From assembly GCA_017432565.1 (NCBI GenBank), contig JAFRIW010000005.1:30949-94948 (forward strand): 64,000 nucleotides of DNA, in the 5' to 3' direction. Source of the stretch: Lachnospiraceae bacterium. Its GTDB lineage: Bacteria > Bacillota > Clostridia > Lachnospirales > Lachnospiraceae. Positions 51,924-60,808 of this stretch are shown piece by piece; position 1 is the first letter of the stretch, and every line of letters starts with the position of its first letter. Below the pieces are notes generated by a model. That model did not search any database. It saw nothing but the letters and a program-made list of their open reading frames with translations, and was not told the DNA's origin. Made by a program: the position numbers and the translations under genes.

Positions 51924-52772
51924 TCACTCTCTTCCGAACCGGGCGTAAAGCTCCTCAGCGCGCTTTGTCAGTTCTTCGGCCTCGAGGAAATAGCCGTAAT
52001 AGGAAAAGGTCGGCGCGCACTTCTCGCAGACAAAGGCATAATAGCCGTCCCTCGGTGCCTTCGTCTCATCGAGCAGCTGCTGCGCCCGGTCCAGATATCC
52101 GGAGGTCAGCGTCTCCGCCTCCTCCGGCCCCAGCTGCGCATTGGCGGCATCCGCCATATTCAGATAAGTGATCGCCTGCTCCAGTTCGCCGCCGGGGACT
52201 TTCTCCATCTGTTCCAGCGCCTTCCGGTAGAGCCCGCCCGCTTCTTCATAACGGCCGAGCGCCACGCAGGTCAGCGCCATGTTGTTATAGAGGCCGCCGA
52301 GCAGCTCCGGCTTTGTCCCGGCCGCGCTCTCATAGACCTTTCTGGCCCGCTCGAACAGTCCGAGGGCCCGCTCGTTTTCTCCGAAGGCACTGCAGGCGGT
52401 CGCCGCGTTGACATACGTAGTCCCCGAACTGATGGTCCCTTCAAAATCCATCCGCTCCAGCAGCTCCAGTGCCGCTTCGATCTGGGCAAAAGCGGGCTCG
52501 CGCTCACCTGTTTTCCGATAATGTCCGATCAGCTCGCCCCGGACCAGCAGTTCCCCCCGCAGGTCATGGCCCAGGCGCGCCTCCTCCAGCCAGTACAGAA
52601 GGTGCCGCTCCGCGCCCGCGTAGTCCCGGCGGCTCATATATTCATCCATCTTCGCGATGATCCTCTGCTGCGGAATGGATCTGATCTGCGGCTCCGCGCC
52701 GTAGGGCTCGTCACACAGAACACAGCGCGGCTCGACATAGTCGTCCGGTTTCAGGATTTTCTCTTCGCTCAT
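51924..52772 (-). CDS. Tetratricopeptide-repeat protein with terminal CxxC pairs
   Basis: A 282-residue all-helical protein with about five TPR-like repeats (ISSGTTYVNAATACSAFGENERALGLFERA, LLGGLYNNMALTCVALGRYEEAGGLYRKALEQ and others are visible). It has one CxxC near the N-terminus (RCVLCDEP) and one near the C-terminus (FVCEKCAP), perhaps a zinc site joining both ends. No signal peptide. The ATG at 52772 follows GGAGGAAG; an upstream frame to 52826 is rejected. Probably a protein-protein scaffold for the DUF4037 protein (inference). Confidence 0.8.
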   Translation of the reverse strand: MSEEKILKPDDYVEPRCVLCDEPYGAEPQIRSIPQQRIIAKMDEYMSRRDYAGAERHLLYWLEEARLGHDLRGELLVRGELIGHYRKTGEREPAFAQIEAALELLERMDFEGTISSGTTYVNAATACSAFGENERALGLFERARKVYESAAGTKPELLGGLYNNMALTCVALGRYEEAGGLYRKALEQMEKVPGGELEQAITYLNMADAANAQLGPEEAETLTSGYLDRAQQLLDETKAPRDGYYAFVCEKCAPTFSYYGYFLEAEELTKRAEELYARFGRE

Positions 52773-52829
52773 TTTGTTCTTCCTCCGCGTCAGCATGCCG
52801 CATCGGAAACCGCGGCGTTCCTGCATTTC

Positions 52830-54548
52830 TCATTTATCCGTATTCGGGAACAGTGTCGTAAAGGCGTTGATCGGCGAGACGCCCTTGAACGGGCTCTTAC
52901 CCGCCAGCTTCTCCGCCAGTGTCTCAATAATGGTCGGTGTCGCTGTGTAGGCGTTGATATACGTCGGGATCCGCGGCGCATCCATCAGAAGATACGGATT
53001 ATCCACGGAGACCATCAGGTACGGAAGTTCCCGGATGAGAGCCGGCATGGTCACACGCACACCCGGCCAGGTGATGCGCGCGCTGCTGTCGGCGCCGTTT
53101 GTGCAGATATTGCCGAAATAGACGATCACGTCATATTTTGCCTTCAGATCCGAAATACGCGATCTGGCGAGGTCAAACTGCATCTCGGGAGACTCGTCAT
53201 AGACCGTCACCGCAAAGCCCTGTGCCTGCAGCGCCTCTGCGAATTCCTTCACGTAGCCGCCGCGCGGCAGATGGTAGCTCGGCTTGTCGCCCAGGGCTAC
53301 TACCATCAGACGGTGCTGCTTTGCCGGATCCAGCGGCAGCAGATGCTGTGTATCCTTGACCAGGGTGATGCTCCGGTCCGCAACTTCTTTCTCAAAACGG
53401 ATCTTTTCCTCGCTCCGGAAGGCGCGCATGGCCTCACTGTCCTCAGCGGGGATCAGCGTGCCCGCCGCCTTCTTCTCCGGCAGACGGAGCTTCGCCTTCA
53501 GCGCCAGAATTCTCGTCACAGCCTCCTCAAGGCGCTTCTCGGAAAGAATTCCGTCCGCGACGCCCTGCTTCATGAATTCGAAATCTTCCTCCAGGTTCCG
53601 CATGAACAGGAAGACATCCGCGCCGTTTTCAATGCAGGTCGGGACGGCAATCCGGCGGGGCAGAACTTCCGTGAAGCCGCACATGCTCGATGCGTCGGTG
53701 ATCAGGACGCCGTTGAAGCCCAGCTTTTCCCGCACGAGATGCCGGTTCATCTCCGCATTCAGCGAAGCCGGCAGAATATCCTCGCCCGGGGTGCCCGGCG
53801 CGTAATATTTTGCATAAGAGGGCAGCTGAATGTGTCCCTCCATGATCGACTCCACGCCGTCGTCGATCAGTGCCTGGTAAATCTTCCCGTAGGTCGCATC
53901 CCACTCCTCCATCGACATCGAGTTCACCGAGGAGAGGAAATGCTGATCTCTTCCGTCCACGCCATCGCCGGGAAAATGCTTGGCGGTCACCGCGAGGCCG
54001 CCGTCGCGAAGGCCCCTCGCCATGCTCCTTGCGAACGCTATGACCGTCTCCAGATCCGAGCCGAAGGTGCGGACGTTCGTCACGGGATTGAAGGGATTCA
54101 GATCCAGATCCGACACCGGTCCGAAATCCCAGTGCACTCCTGCAGCCGTGCACTCCTGCGCGCAGTACCGGCCGGCGCGGTAGGCCACCTCCGGATCCTT
54201 CGTCGCAGCCAGGCCCATGTTGTGGCCGTAATTCATTCCCTCTTCAAGAATGTCGGAAGCGCCCCGCTCCACATCCGCCGCGATCAGCAGCGGGATCGGA
54301 AAATGCTCCTGAAGGGCCATTGTTTTGGCCCGGTAATTTGCAACCGAGTCCTTCCGGAACAGAATTCCGCAGGGTTTTAATCCGATCCGGTCGCAGAGCT
54401 CCATAAAGTCCTCTGCGGTCCCAAGTGCCAGCGGCAGAAACAGTTGACCAATACGGTCATTCAGACTCATCCCCTGTAATGTCTCTTCCACCCACGCGAT
54501 CTGTTCATCACTCAGATAAAACGGTTTTGCTTTTAAATCGATTGACAT
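52830..54548 (-). CDS. Glycoside hydrolase family 3 (NagZ-like beta-N-acetylhexosaminidase)
   Basis: A 572-residue GH3 enzyme, cytoplasmic by lack of signal peptide. The first domain has KHFPGDGVDGRDQH (190-203), the Asp/His dyad loop diagnostic of the NagZ branch, and the nucleophile Asp285 in GVLITDASSMCG. A second alpha/beta domain (about 390-560) is present, as in the longer Bacillota enzymes. It removes beta-linked N-acetylglucosamine from muropeptides or glycans. The ATG at 54548 follows AGGGGGAAAG. First gene before TPR-DUF4037-nrdG (gaps 57, 19, 18 bp). Confidence 0.9.
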   Translation of the reverse strand: MSIDLKAKPFYLSDEQIAWVEETLQGMSLNDRIGQLFLPLALGTAEDFMELCDRIGLKPCGILFRKDSVANYRAKTMALQEHFPIPLLIAADVERGASDILEEGMNYGHNMGLAATKDPEVAYRAGRYCAQECTAAGVHWDFGPVSDLDLNPFNPVTNVRTFGSDLETVIAFARSMARGLRDGGLAVTAKHFPGDGVDGRDQHFLSSVNSMSMEEWDATYGKIYQALIDDGVESIMEGHIQLPSYAKYYAPGTPGEDILPASLNAEMNRHLVREKLGFNGVLITDASSMCGFTEVLPRRIAVPTCIENGADVFLFMRNLEEDFEFMKQGVADGILSEKRLEEAVTRILALKAKLRLPEKKAAGTLIPAEDSEAMRAFRSEEKIRFEKEVADRSITLVKDTQHLLPLDPAKQHRLMVVALGDKPSYHLPRGGYVKEFAEALQAQGFAVTVYDESPEMQFDLARSRISDLKAKYDVIVYFGNICTNGADSSARITWPGVRVTMPALIRELPYLMVSVDNPYLLMDAPRIPTYINAYTATPTIIETLAEKLAGKSPFKGVSPINAFTTLFPNTDK

Positions 54549-54652
54549 TTTCTCTTTCCCCCTATTTTGTTTTCTCACCCCGGCAATTCTGTTTTTTGCC
54601 CGATATCTTTCTATAGACCATAGTACCACATGAACTCCCGCCCGCGGAAACC

Positions 54653-54681
54653 TTTCGCAGTTTTCTGAGATACGTTATAAT
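54653..54681 (+). promoter_or_regulatory. Promoter of the SGNH hydrolase gene
   Basis: TTTCGC (54653-54658), 17 bp, perfect TATAAT (54676-54681), about 45 bp before the ATG. Confidence 0.6.
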
Positions 54682-54694
54682 GTAAACGATGTGA
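54681..54694 (+). promoter_or_regulatory. Candidate catabolite-responsive (cre) site
   Basis: TGTAAACGATGTGA matches the cre consensus TGWAANCGNTNWCA at all positions but one. It covers the predicted start of transcription between the divergent GH3 and SGNH genes, where CcpA binding would repress. Confidence 0.5.
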
Positions 54695-54726
54695 CATTCA
54701 TGTTTTTGCACGCAGGAGGATTTGAA

Positions 54727-55452
54727 ATGATCGATGTGAAGAATCTGCCCCCGGAGCAGCAGGCGCTCATACAGGAAATACAGGCGGAAGCTTTCAGGGC
54801 AATGGAAGAAAGCATGAAAAACGAACAGGCCAGGAAGGTCCGCAACTTCCGCATTCTGAATAAAACGGCAAAAAAAGGCGGGATTCTCTTTACCGGCTCC
54901 TCTCTGATGGAGCACTTCCCGGTGTGCGAAATAGCCGCGAGCCGCGGCATTGACAAGCTGATCTACAACCGCGGCATCGGCGGGACCACCTCGGACGATT
55001 TCCTGCGCGAGATCGATGCGGTCCTGCTCGGCCTCGAGCCCTCCAAAGTCTTCATCAATATCGGAACCAATGACATGACGACCCGCACCTACGGCGACGG
55101 CTGGAAGGATCATCTGGAAGAAAATTATGATAAGATCCTTGCCACAGCGAAGGAGCAGATCCCGGACGCCGAGATCTACTGCATGGCTTACTATCCCACC
55201 AATCTGCATCTGCCGGACCAGCCGGAGTGGGCTGCGGAGATGCTCCGGGAGCGCACACAGGAAAACATCGCGGAGTGCAATCGCCGTGTGGAAGCCCTCG
55301 CGGCAAAATATGGTTATCACTACATCAATGTCAACGCGGGGCTCACCGACGAGAACGGTGATCAGAAGAAGGAATTCGCGATCGACGGCGTCCATATGTA
55401 CGCGGACGCCTATCTGATCGTCTTTGAGAATCTGCTGCCTTATCTGAATTGA
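54727..55452 (+). CDS. SGNH/GDSL-family hydrolase
   Basis: A 241-residue esterase-like enzyme without signal peptide. Block I ILFTGSSLMEHFP (nucleophile probably Ser59; GSS in place of GDS), block II NRGIGGTTSDDFL (Gly), block III VFINIGTNDMTTRTYGDGW (Asn), block V IDGVHMYADAY (Asp/His). Such proteins deacetylate sugars or act as small esterases. The ATG at 54727 has AGGAGG 7 nt ahead; upstream ATGs at 54691 and 54700 lack a ribosome site. Divergent from the GH3 gene, which could remove the sugar it de-esterifies (inference). Confidence 0.88.
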   Translation: MIDVKNLPPEQQALIQEIQAEAFRAMEESMKNEQARKVRNFRILNKTAKKGGILFTGSSLMEHFPVCEIAASRGIDKLIYNRGIGGTTSDDFLREIDAVLLGLEPSKVFINIGTNDMTTRTYGDGWKDHLEENYDKILATAKEQIPDAEIYCMAYYPTNLHLPDQPEWAAEMLRERTQENIAECNRRVEALAAKYGYHYINVNAGLTDENGDQKKEFAIDGVHMYADAYLIVFENLLPYLN

Positions 55453-55464
55453 CGGACACACTGT

Positions 55465-55497
55465 AAAAGGCGCGCCCTCGCGGACGCGCCTTTTTTT
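55465..55497. terminator. Bidirectional terminator
   Basis: AAAAGGCGCG / CGCGCCTTTT stem with a 10-base loop and T-runs on both strands, between the convergent SGNH and esterase genes. Confidence 0.9.
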
Positions 55498-55513
55498 GTT
55501 GCCCTTCCATGTG

Positions 55514-56344
55514 TCAGATGCCGACGTTGCCGCTGCTTACGCCTGCGTCCCCGCCGAGGGGAAGCAGATCAACGAATTCTTTGATGTGGGTGTTCCAGAA
55601 GTCCCACTCGTGGGCGCCGGGCGCCTCGGTATAGGTCAGCTCGAAGCCGCAGGCTTTCAGGCAATCCCGCAGACTCCGGTTATTATCAAGCAGCGAGTCC
55701 TCCGTGCCGCAGGCAATGAAAATCTTCGGCAGCGGGCCGCCCTCCTCACTGCGCTTTTTCGCAAGCCACTTGATGTTTCTGTCGCTCTCGGCGATGGTCG
55801 TCAGATCACCGAAAAAGCTCTCCGCGAAGCTCCGCTTTTCCAGGAAGAACGGCACATCGTCGGTCCGCTCTTCGATCCCGTCCACGATGTTGGCGACGGA
55901 CAGGCCGCCGATCCAGCCAAAAGTATCATTGTATTTGATTCCGTTGCGGAGCGCGCCGTAGCCGCCCATGGACAGGCCGGCGATGAAGGTGTCCTCCCGG
56001 CGGTCCGAGAGCGGGAACATTTTTCTTGTCAGCTCCACCAGCTCGCGTCCGACAAACTCGCCGTAGAAGGCGTGCGACGCCTCCTGATCCACATAAAACA
56101 TATTTTCTCCGGCGGGCATTACCACGCACAGGTCCTTTTCTTCCGCCCAGCGCTGAATGTTGGTTCCGTTGATCCAGTCCACCTGCGAACCGAAAATACC
56201 GTGCAGCAGATACAGCGTCTTATAGGGTCTTGCATCTACCTTCGGCATGCCGGGAAACGTCAGCTTGTCCGCCGGCAGAATCACATTGACATTGACGGTG
56301 CGCATCAGGCACTCCGACAAAACATTCATCTGAATAAAAGCCAC
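55514..56344 (-). CDS. Alpha/beta-hydrolase esterase (esterase D/tributyrin esterase-like)
   Basis: A 276-residue member of the putative esterase family that includes S-formylglutathione hydrolase and tributyrin esterase. LYLLHGIFGSQVDWI carries the oxyanion region, GLSMGGYGAL the nucleophile Ser125, and GAHEWDFW near the end the catalytic His. It starts with GTG at 56344, 8 nt after GGAGG. No signal peptide. Probably deacylates sugar esters or small acyl esters. It follows the secreted protein gene at 56406 by 61 bp. Confidence 0.88.
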   Translation of the reverse strand: MAFIQMNVLSECLMRTVNVNVILPADKLTFPGMPKVDARPYKTLYLLHGIFGSQVDWINGTNIQRWAEEKDLCVVMPAGENMFYVDQEASHAFYGEFVGRELVELTRKMFPLSDRREDTFIAGLSMGGYGALRNGIKYNDTFGWIGGLSVANIVDGIEERTDDVPFFLEKRSFAESFFGDLTTIAESDRNIKWLAKKRSEEGGPLPKIFIACGTEDSLLDNNRSLRDCLKACGFELTYTEAPGAHEWDFWNTHIKEFVDLLPLGGDAGVSSGNVGI

Positions 56345-56405
56345 AATATTTTCCTCCTGTTATCCGGGCGTTTCCGTGTGTTGTCTCATATGGCTCATGT
56401 TCTCA

Positions 56406-58088
56406 TCAGCCGGCGTATAGCAGTCCCTCGAAAACATCATCCACGTCCATGCCGTTCACCAGATGCGGCCAGTCGTCCGCCTCCAGCTCAAAGCGCACAA
56501 TCTGTCCGTCGTCGGTGATCAGATCCACATAGGTCTCGGCGTCCGTGCGGTACGGTGTGAGGATCGTGCCTTTGGTGAGCCGGACACTTTCCAGGAATTC
56601 TCCGTCTTCATCGACCCTGTCCGCCCGCATGCTCAGGAGCAGCTCCAGTTCCGTCTCATCATAGAACTCATACGGCACGTCTTCATCCGGGATCGGAAGG
56701 CCGGTGCGGGACAGATAGAAGGGACGGATCCCGGTGCTTGTGCCCAGAACGTACAGACGCTGGCTCAGCTTGAAGTCCAGGAAGTCTGTCCAGATGATCT
56801 GCGGAACCCGGTCATAGTGATCGAAGAAATCCTCCGGCAGCTCCCGGTAAGGATAGAACGGCGTGCTGCCGAGAACGTCTCCGAGATGCTCCGGCTCCGT
56901 GCCCATCAGATCAAAGCAGCTGATAATGCGATAATCATCCGCACCGACGGTGCAGTTGAACAGACAAAGCTTGCCGCCGGTCTTGACGAGAATCGGCTGC
57001 AGGTCATACCCTTCCGCCGGTACATTGTAGACTTCTCCGTTGATGCTGATATTAATGCTCTCGTTCCAGTCACCGTAATCATACTCGGGCGAACCGCCGC
57101 CCCAGACCCGGATGATCTCATTCGTGCCGTCCATGTCCAGATCGGCAAAAACGGGATAATATTCAGGGAAGTAGCAGCCCCACGGCACATCCTGCGGCGT
57201 GAAGAAATCCGGGAAGAGAGACGCGGTGTCGTCCTCATACGGGATGGACATGATCATCGTCTCACCCGTGTCTTCCTCGATCGTGTAAGCATCAAACCAG
57301 AAAGTCATGCTCTCCTGTTCGGCCGTCCACTCGAAATTGCCCTCCTCAAAAGCTGTCATAATCCGGTCGGTCAGCTTATTCCGGGAAAGCGACACTCTCG
57401 GGTATGCATCCCGGATCAGCTCCGCAAGCAGCTGGGCTGTCGCATAATCATCGACAAGAACATCTTCCGGTGCAATCCACTCGCCGGTCTGAACATCAAA
57501 CGTGAAGCACTGGAAGTAGGCCAGTTCGTCTCCGCCGCCGGTCAGACAGACCTGCTCCGCAATGGACAGGATTTCCGGATCCGCTCTGCGCACATAATAC
57601 TGACTGTCCAGCCGGAACGGCAGCATTCCGTCTATTTCCTCCTGTGTTCCGGTGGCGATGATTTCCTCTCCCCGTTCCATCAGATCTTTGTACGCATCCA
57701 CATAATCCTCGTCTTTAATGGATAACAGCAGCTGCAGCGTTTCATCGAGCTCCGGGTAATCCTCCGCGCTCTTTTCCGACAGACGAATCTCATCGTAATT
57801 GGCAGAAGCGATGTTCACTCTGTAATCATCCGTAAACTTGTACTCAGTGCGTTTATAGAGATACAGCTCCGGCATCTCTTCTTTCTTTTCCTTTTTTTCT
57901 CTCTGCAGCTTTCCGAAGGCCGTGCCGGCGCCTTTCCCGCTTTCGGAGCTGCTGCTTCCGGAACTGACTGAGCTGCCGGAAGATTTACTGCCCACAGCCT
58001 GCACAGGGACGGAAAAAACCGGGGCGAACAGACCGGCGCAGAGTGCCGTGCATAAGAGTGTTACAACGAATTCCGATGCTCTTTTCAT
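56406..58088 (-). CDS. Secreted protein with RsiV-like (DUF3298-type) region
   Basis: A 560-residue protein with a signal peptide (about 1-31, ending VQA), a Ser/Gly-rich low-complexity stretch (34-55) and a Lys/Glu-rich segment. Residues 70-290 resemble DUF4163/DUF3298 domains as in RsiV: conserved pattern YFQCFTFDVQTGEWIAPEDVLVDD ... EGNFEWTAEQESMTFWFDAYTI. Residues 290-560 look like a beta-propeller-type repeat region with MDGTNEIIRVWGGGSPEYDYG. No sigma-factor gene is adjacent, and it lacks a membrane anchor, so an anti-sigma role is doubtful. Function unknown. AAGGAGG precedes the ATG. Confidence 0.75.
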   Translation of the reverse strand: MKRASEFVVTLLCTALCAGLFAPVFSVPVQAVGSKSSGSSVSSGSSSSESGKGAGTAFGKLQREKKEKKEEMPELYLYKRTEYKFTDDYRVNIASANYDEIRLSEKSAEDYPELDETLQLLLSIKDEDYVDAYKDLMERGEEIIATGTQEEIDGMLPFRLDSQYYVRRADPEILSIAEQVCLTGGGDELAYFQCFTFDVQTGEWIAPEDVLVDDYATAQLLAELIRDAYPRVSLSRNKLTDRIMTAFEEGNFEWTAEQESMTFWFDAYTIEEDTGETMIMSIPYEDDTASLFPDFFTPQDVPWGCYFPEYYPVFADLDMDGTNEIIRVWGGGSPEYDYGDWNESINISINGEVYNVPAEGYDLQPILVKTGGKLCLFNCTVGADDYRIISCFDLMGTEPEHLGDVLGSTPFYPYRELPEDFFDHYDRVPQIIWTDFLDFKLSQRLYVLGTSTGIRPFYLSRTGLPIPDEDVPYEFYDETELELLLSMRADRVDEDGEFLESVRLTKGTILTPYRTDAETYVDLITDDGQIVRFELEADDWPHLVNGMDVDDVFEGLLYAG

Positions 58089-58151
58089 CGCGACCTCCTT
58101 ATATATCTGATTCTTTACTGCATCTTCTATTTTACACGTTTTTCCGACTCA

Positions 58152-58181
58152 TTGACAGTCTCGGGAAGGGGACGCTATGAT
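58152..58181 (+). promoter_or_regulatory. Promoter of the ketopantoate reductase gene
   Basis: TTGACA (58152-58157), 18 bp, TATGAT (58176-58181), about 50 bp before the ATG. Confidence 0.7.
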
Positions 58182-58234
58182 GAAATTTACAGGACAGAGC
58201 AACCCGCATAAGATTCATTCGGGAGGAAAACACT

Positions 58235-59149
58235 ATGGAAATCCGTCAGGCCGCTATTGTCGGCGCCGGTGCAGTCGGCGCGTATTTTATCCGGGGTATG
58301 CAGCCCGCTATGGGAGAGCGCTTCATGGTTCTCGCGGAAGGGAATCGCGCGCAGCGTCTTAAAGAAAACGGGCTTGTCATCAACGGAGAGACAGTCCCGC
58401 TGAACGTGCAGGATTTTGCCTGTGCACCGCAGGTCGATCTGCTGATCATCTCGACAAAATACACTGCTCTGCAGGATGTCTTCGAAAAAGTAAAGCCGCT
58501 GGTCGGGCAGGACACCGTCGTCCTCACGGTCCTGAACGGCATTGACAGTGAGGAGCTGGCCGGCGCGGCGCTCGGCGCAGAGCATATCGTTTACTCCTAC
58601 ATGGTCATCGTCTCCGCGCGGAAGGGAGATTCCATCGTCATCGACCCCGCCTGCCCCGCCCGGATCAATTTCGGCGAACTCTCCGGCGAAGAGACGGAGC
58701 GGACCGCAGCCCTCTGCCGCCTGTTTGACGAGTGCGGAATCGACTATCACCTGAGTGACCGGATCGTCAACGATCAGTGGAACAAGTTTGCCATCAACAT
58801 CTCCAACAATCTCCTGCAGGCTGTCCTGGGCGTCGGCTACGGAGCCTATTTTGACAGCGCGCACATCGCTCATCTGCACCGGAAAATCATGGACGAAGTC
58901 CTTCAGGCTGCCGCAGCGGAGGGAATGGAGATCACTTCGATTCCCACCCCGCAGAATATCGCGGCGCCGGGCGCGCGGTTTTCAACACTGCAGGATATCG
59001 ATGCCGGGCGGCCGACCGAGACGGACATGTTCCTCGGCGTCCTTTTAAAGATCGCGGAACGGCATGGCCTGCAGCTTCCTTACTGCGACTACACCTATCA
59101 CGCACTGAAGGCCCTGGAGGAAAAGAACGCCGGGCGATTTGATTACTGA
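58235..59149 (+). CDS. panE: 2-Dehydropantoate 2-reductase family protein
   Basis: A 304-residue NADPH-dependent reductase converting ketopantoate to pantoate in coenzyme A synthesis. AAIVGAGAVGAYFIRGM is the nucleotide-binding motif, LLIISTKYTALQDVFEKVKPLVG the middle of the Rossmann domain with the catalytic Lys, and WNKFAINISNNLLQAVLG the helical C-domain. The family is broad, so another alpha-keto acid is possible. GGGAGG precedes the ATG. Single gene followed by a REP-like palindrome and a terminator. Confidence 0.85.
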   Translation: MEIRQAAIVGAGAVGAYFIRGMQPAMGERFMVLAEGNRAQRLKENGLVINGETVPLNVQDFACAPQVDLLIISTKYTALQDVFEKVKPLVGQDTVVLTVLNGIDSEELAGAALGAEHIVYSYMVIVSARKGDSIVIDPACPARINFGELSGEETERTAALCRLFDECGIDYHLSDRIVNDQWNKFAINISNNLLQAVLGVGYGAYFDSAHIAHLHRKIMDEVLQAAAAEGMEITSIPTPQNIAAPGARFSTLQDIDAGRPTETDMFLGVLLKIAERHGLQLPYCDYTYHALKALEEKNAGRFDY

Positions 59150-59154
59150 GAGTG

Positions 59155-59219
59155 AGTCAGGGGGACAGGTCCCGTGACTCATTGCACAAAATGAGTCGCG
59201 GGACCTGTCCCCACTGACT
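59155..59219. repeat. REP-like palindromic element
   Basis: Two arms of about 28 bases (59155-59182 and 59191-59219) pair almost perfectly around TGCACAAA. The core GGGGACAGGTCCCG recurs as CGGGACCTGTCCCC. A further CTGACTCA copy follows at 59214-59232. This motif is recalled as an abundant dispersed repeat often tied to REP-associated (Y1) transposases; no such transposase is in the window. Confidence 0.75.
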
Positions 59220-59232
59220 CAGCCCCTGACTC

Positions 59233-59263
59233 AAAAAAGTCCCCGCAGTGCGGGGACTTTTTT
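59233..59263. terminator. Bidirectional terminator between panE and the GPH transporter
   Basis: Perfect 14-bp stem (AAAAAAGTCCCCGC / GCGGGGACTTTTTT) with loop AGT. It serves the convergent genes on both sides. Confidence 0.92.
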
Positions 59264-59311
59264 GTATGAACTTTTTATGCATGCCCGGGATTCATCCGGG
59301 TTTATGACGGA

Positions 59312-60796
59312 TCAGGCTTCTTTTTCTGCGGCCATCTTCTCTTTCATCTCCGCGATCTGCGGGAAATACTTGCGGATCGGATAGAAGATCATGACGAGAA
59401 TGATAATGCCGGAGACGCAGGCCGGTACAAGGAAACGGACGACGTTGGTCGCTTCCACGGCGGATTCGGGCTGGCCGAACGGACCGAGCTGTGCGTCGAA
59501 TTTTGCAACAGCCAGAATGGCGAGCATGCCGGAGCTGACCATCGTGGTGCCGCACTTCTGTGCAAAGCCCTTGACGGAGGAAACCACGGCGTTGAGCTGC
59601 TTGTTTTCCTTGAGCATAATGAAGTCAATCGTGTCGTTGACGAGGATGTTGACCACCGCGTTCACCATCGCGCCGACAGCCGTCGCGATAAAGCTGACGA
59701 TGCAGCAGTACATGAAATTCAGCCGTCCCGTGAAGAACAGGATGATATAGAAGATGACAGTCAGGATCTGAGACCACAGCATGGTCTTCCAGCCGCTCTT
59801 GAACTTCTTTAAGAAGATCGGCATCAGGAACATCATCGAAATCAGCGCGCCGACGGAGATAAAGCCCATGTAGGTCGAGATGGTTCCGCCTATGGTCGCG
59901 CCGATCTGACCTTCATCCATCGTGGCAAAATCAACCCGCTTCGGGGCCCAGATGTACTGTGCATAGTAGACGGAAGAAGTGAACATGAATCCGTAGGAGA
60001 CGGATGCGCAGACCCAGACCAGAATGACCGGCCAGACTTCCTTGTGGCGGAAGACATAGGCGATCTGCTTGATGCCGCCGCTGTTATCATGCGACATGTA
60101 ACGCTCCTCGGAGGTCTTGAACAGGCCCCAGAAGGATATGATCGCGAAGATGGAATAGAAGACCATCAGGTTCCGGTAGCTTCCGAAGATCTGGACAAGC
60201 TGCGTCGAGAAGGTCGAGGCGATGGTGAACATCAGCGCACACACGCCCGCGCCCTTGGCGACGACGTCGTTCCGGACTTCGTCGTTCAGCGTCATGGCAG
60301 GCAGAATCGCCATCTGCGGCATGGTATAAGCTGTCACGACCATTCCGTAGATCATGTACCAGATCAGCATCCAGGCACATTTTTTCATCGGGCTGCTCTG
60401 AATAAAAGACGGGTTCGAGAACAGGAACCACATGTCAACCATCAGCACGATCGGTGTAAAGGTGAACCAGGTGCGGTACTTGCCCCACTTCGGATTTGCA
60501 GATTCGCAGATGACACCCATCATCGGGTCATTGATGGCATCCCAGATGTTGCAGATCAGCAGAATAACAGCCAGCTGGGCTGCAGTAATGCCGACTGTCT
60601 CCTGCGCGTACAGTGAGAAGTAGCTGGCGATCGTCGCGGCAATGGCCATGGCGCCGCCGTTGACGGAAGTCGCATGGAACCATGTAAAGGCTTTGCTGAC
60701 TTTTCCGTCGTCATCAGGTTTCTTTGTGACCGGTGCGGCCCCCGCCGCTGCAGCCTGCTCCGCTTCCTGCAGAACTTTGTTGTCAGTATTCTCCAT
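59312..60796 (-). CDS. GPH-family glycoside/sugar cation symporter
   Basis: A 494-residue membrane protein with about twelve segments, of the glycoside-pentoside-hexuronide family. The signature IWDAINDPMMGVICE and WGKYRTW follow the second segment. It has a Lys/Asp-rich cytoplasmic N-terminus and lacks the EIIA domain seen in LacS. Substrate unknown; beta-glucosides, melibiose, xylosides or hexuronides are usual. GGGGGA precedes the ATG and a notable inverted repeat surrounds the promoter. Confidence 0.92.
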   Translation of the reverse strand: MENTDNKVLQEAEQAAAAGAAPVTKKPDDDGKVSKAFTWFHATSVNGGAMAIAATIASYFSLYAQETVGITAAQLAVILLICNIWDAINDPMMGVICESANPKWGKYRTWFTFTPIVLMVDMWFLFSNPSFIQSSPMKKCAWMLIWYMIYGMVVTAYTMPQMAILPAMTLNDEVRNDVVAKGAGVCALMFTIASTFSTQLVQIFGSYRNLMVFYSIFAIISFWGLFKTSEERYMSHDNSGGIKQIAYVFRHKEVWPVILVWVCASVSYGFMFTSSVYYAQYIWAPKRVDFATMDEGQIGATIGGTISTYMGFISVGALISMMFLMPIFLKKFKSGWKTMLWSQILTVIFYIILFFTGRLNFMYCCIVSFIATAVGAMVNAVVNILVNDTIDFIMLKENKQLNAVVSSVKGFAQKCGTTMVSSGMLAILAVAKFDAQLGPFGQPESAVEATNVVRFLVPACVSGIIILVMIFYPIRKYFPQIAEMKEKMAAEKEA

Positions 60797-60808
60797 AGTG
60801 TCCCCCTT

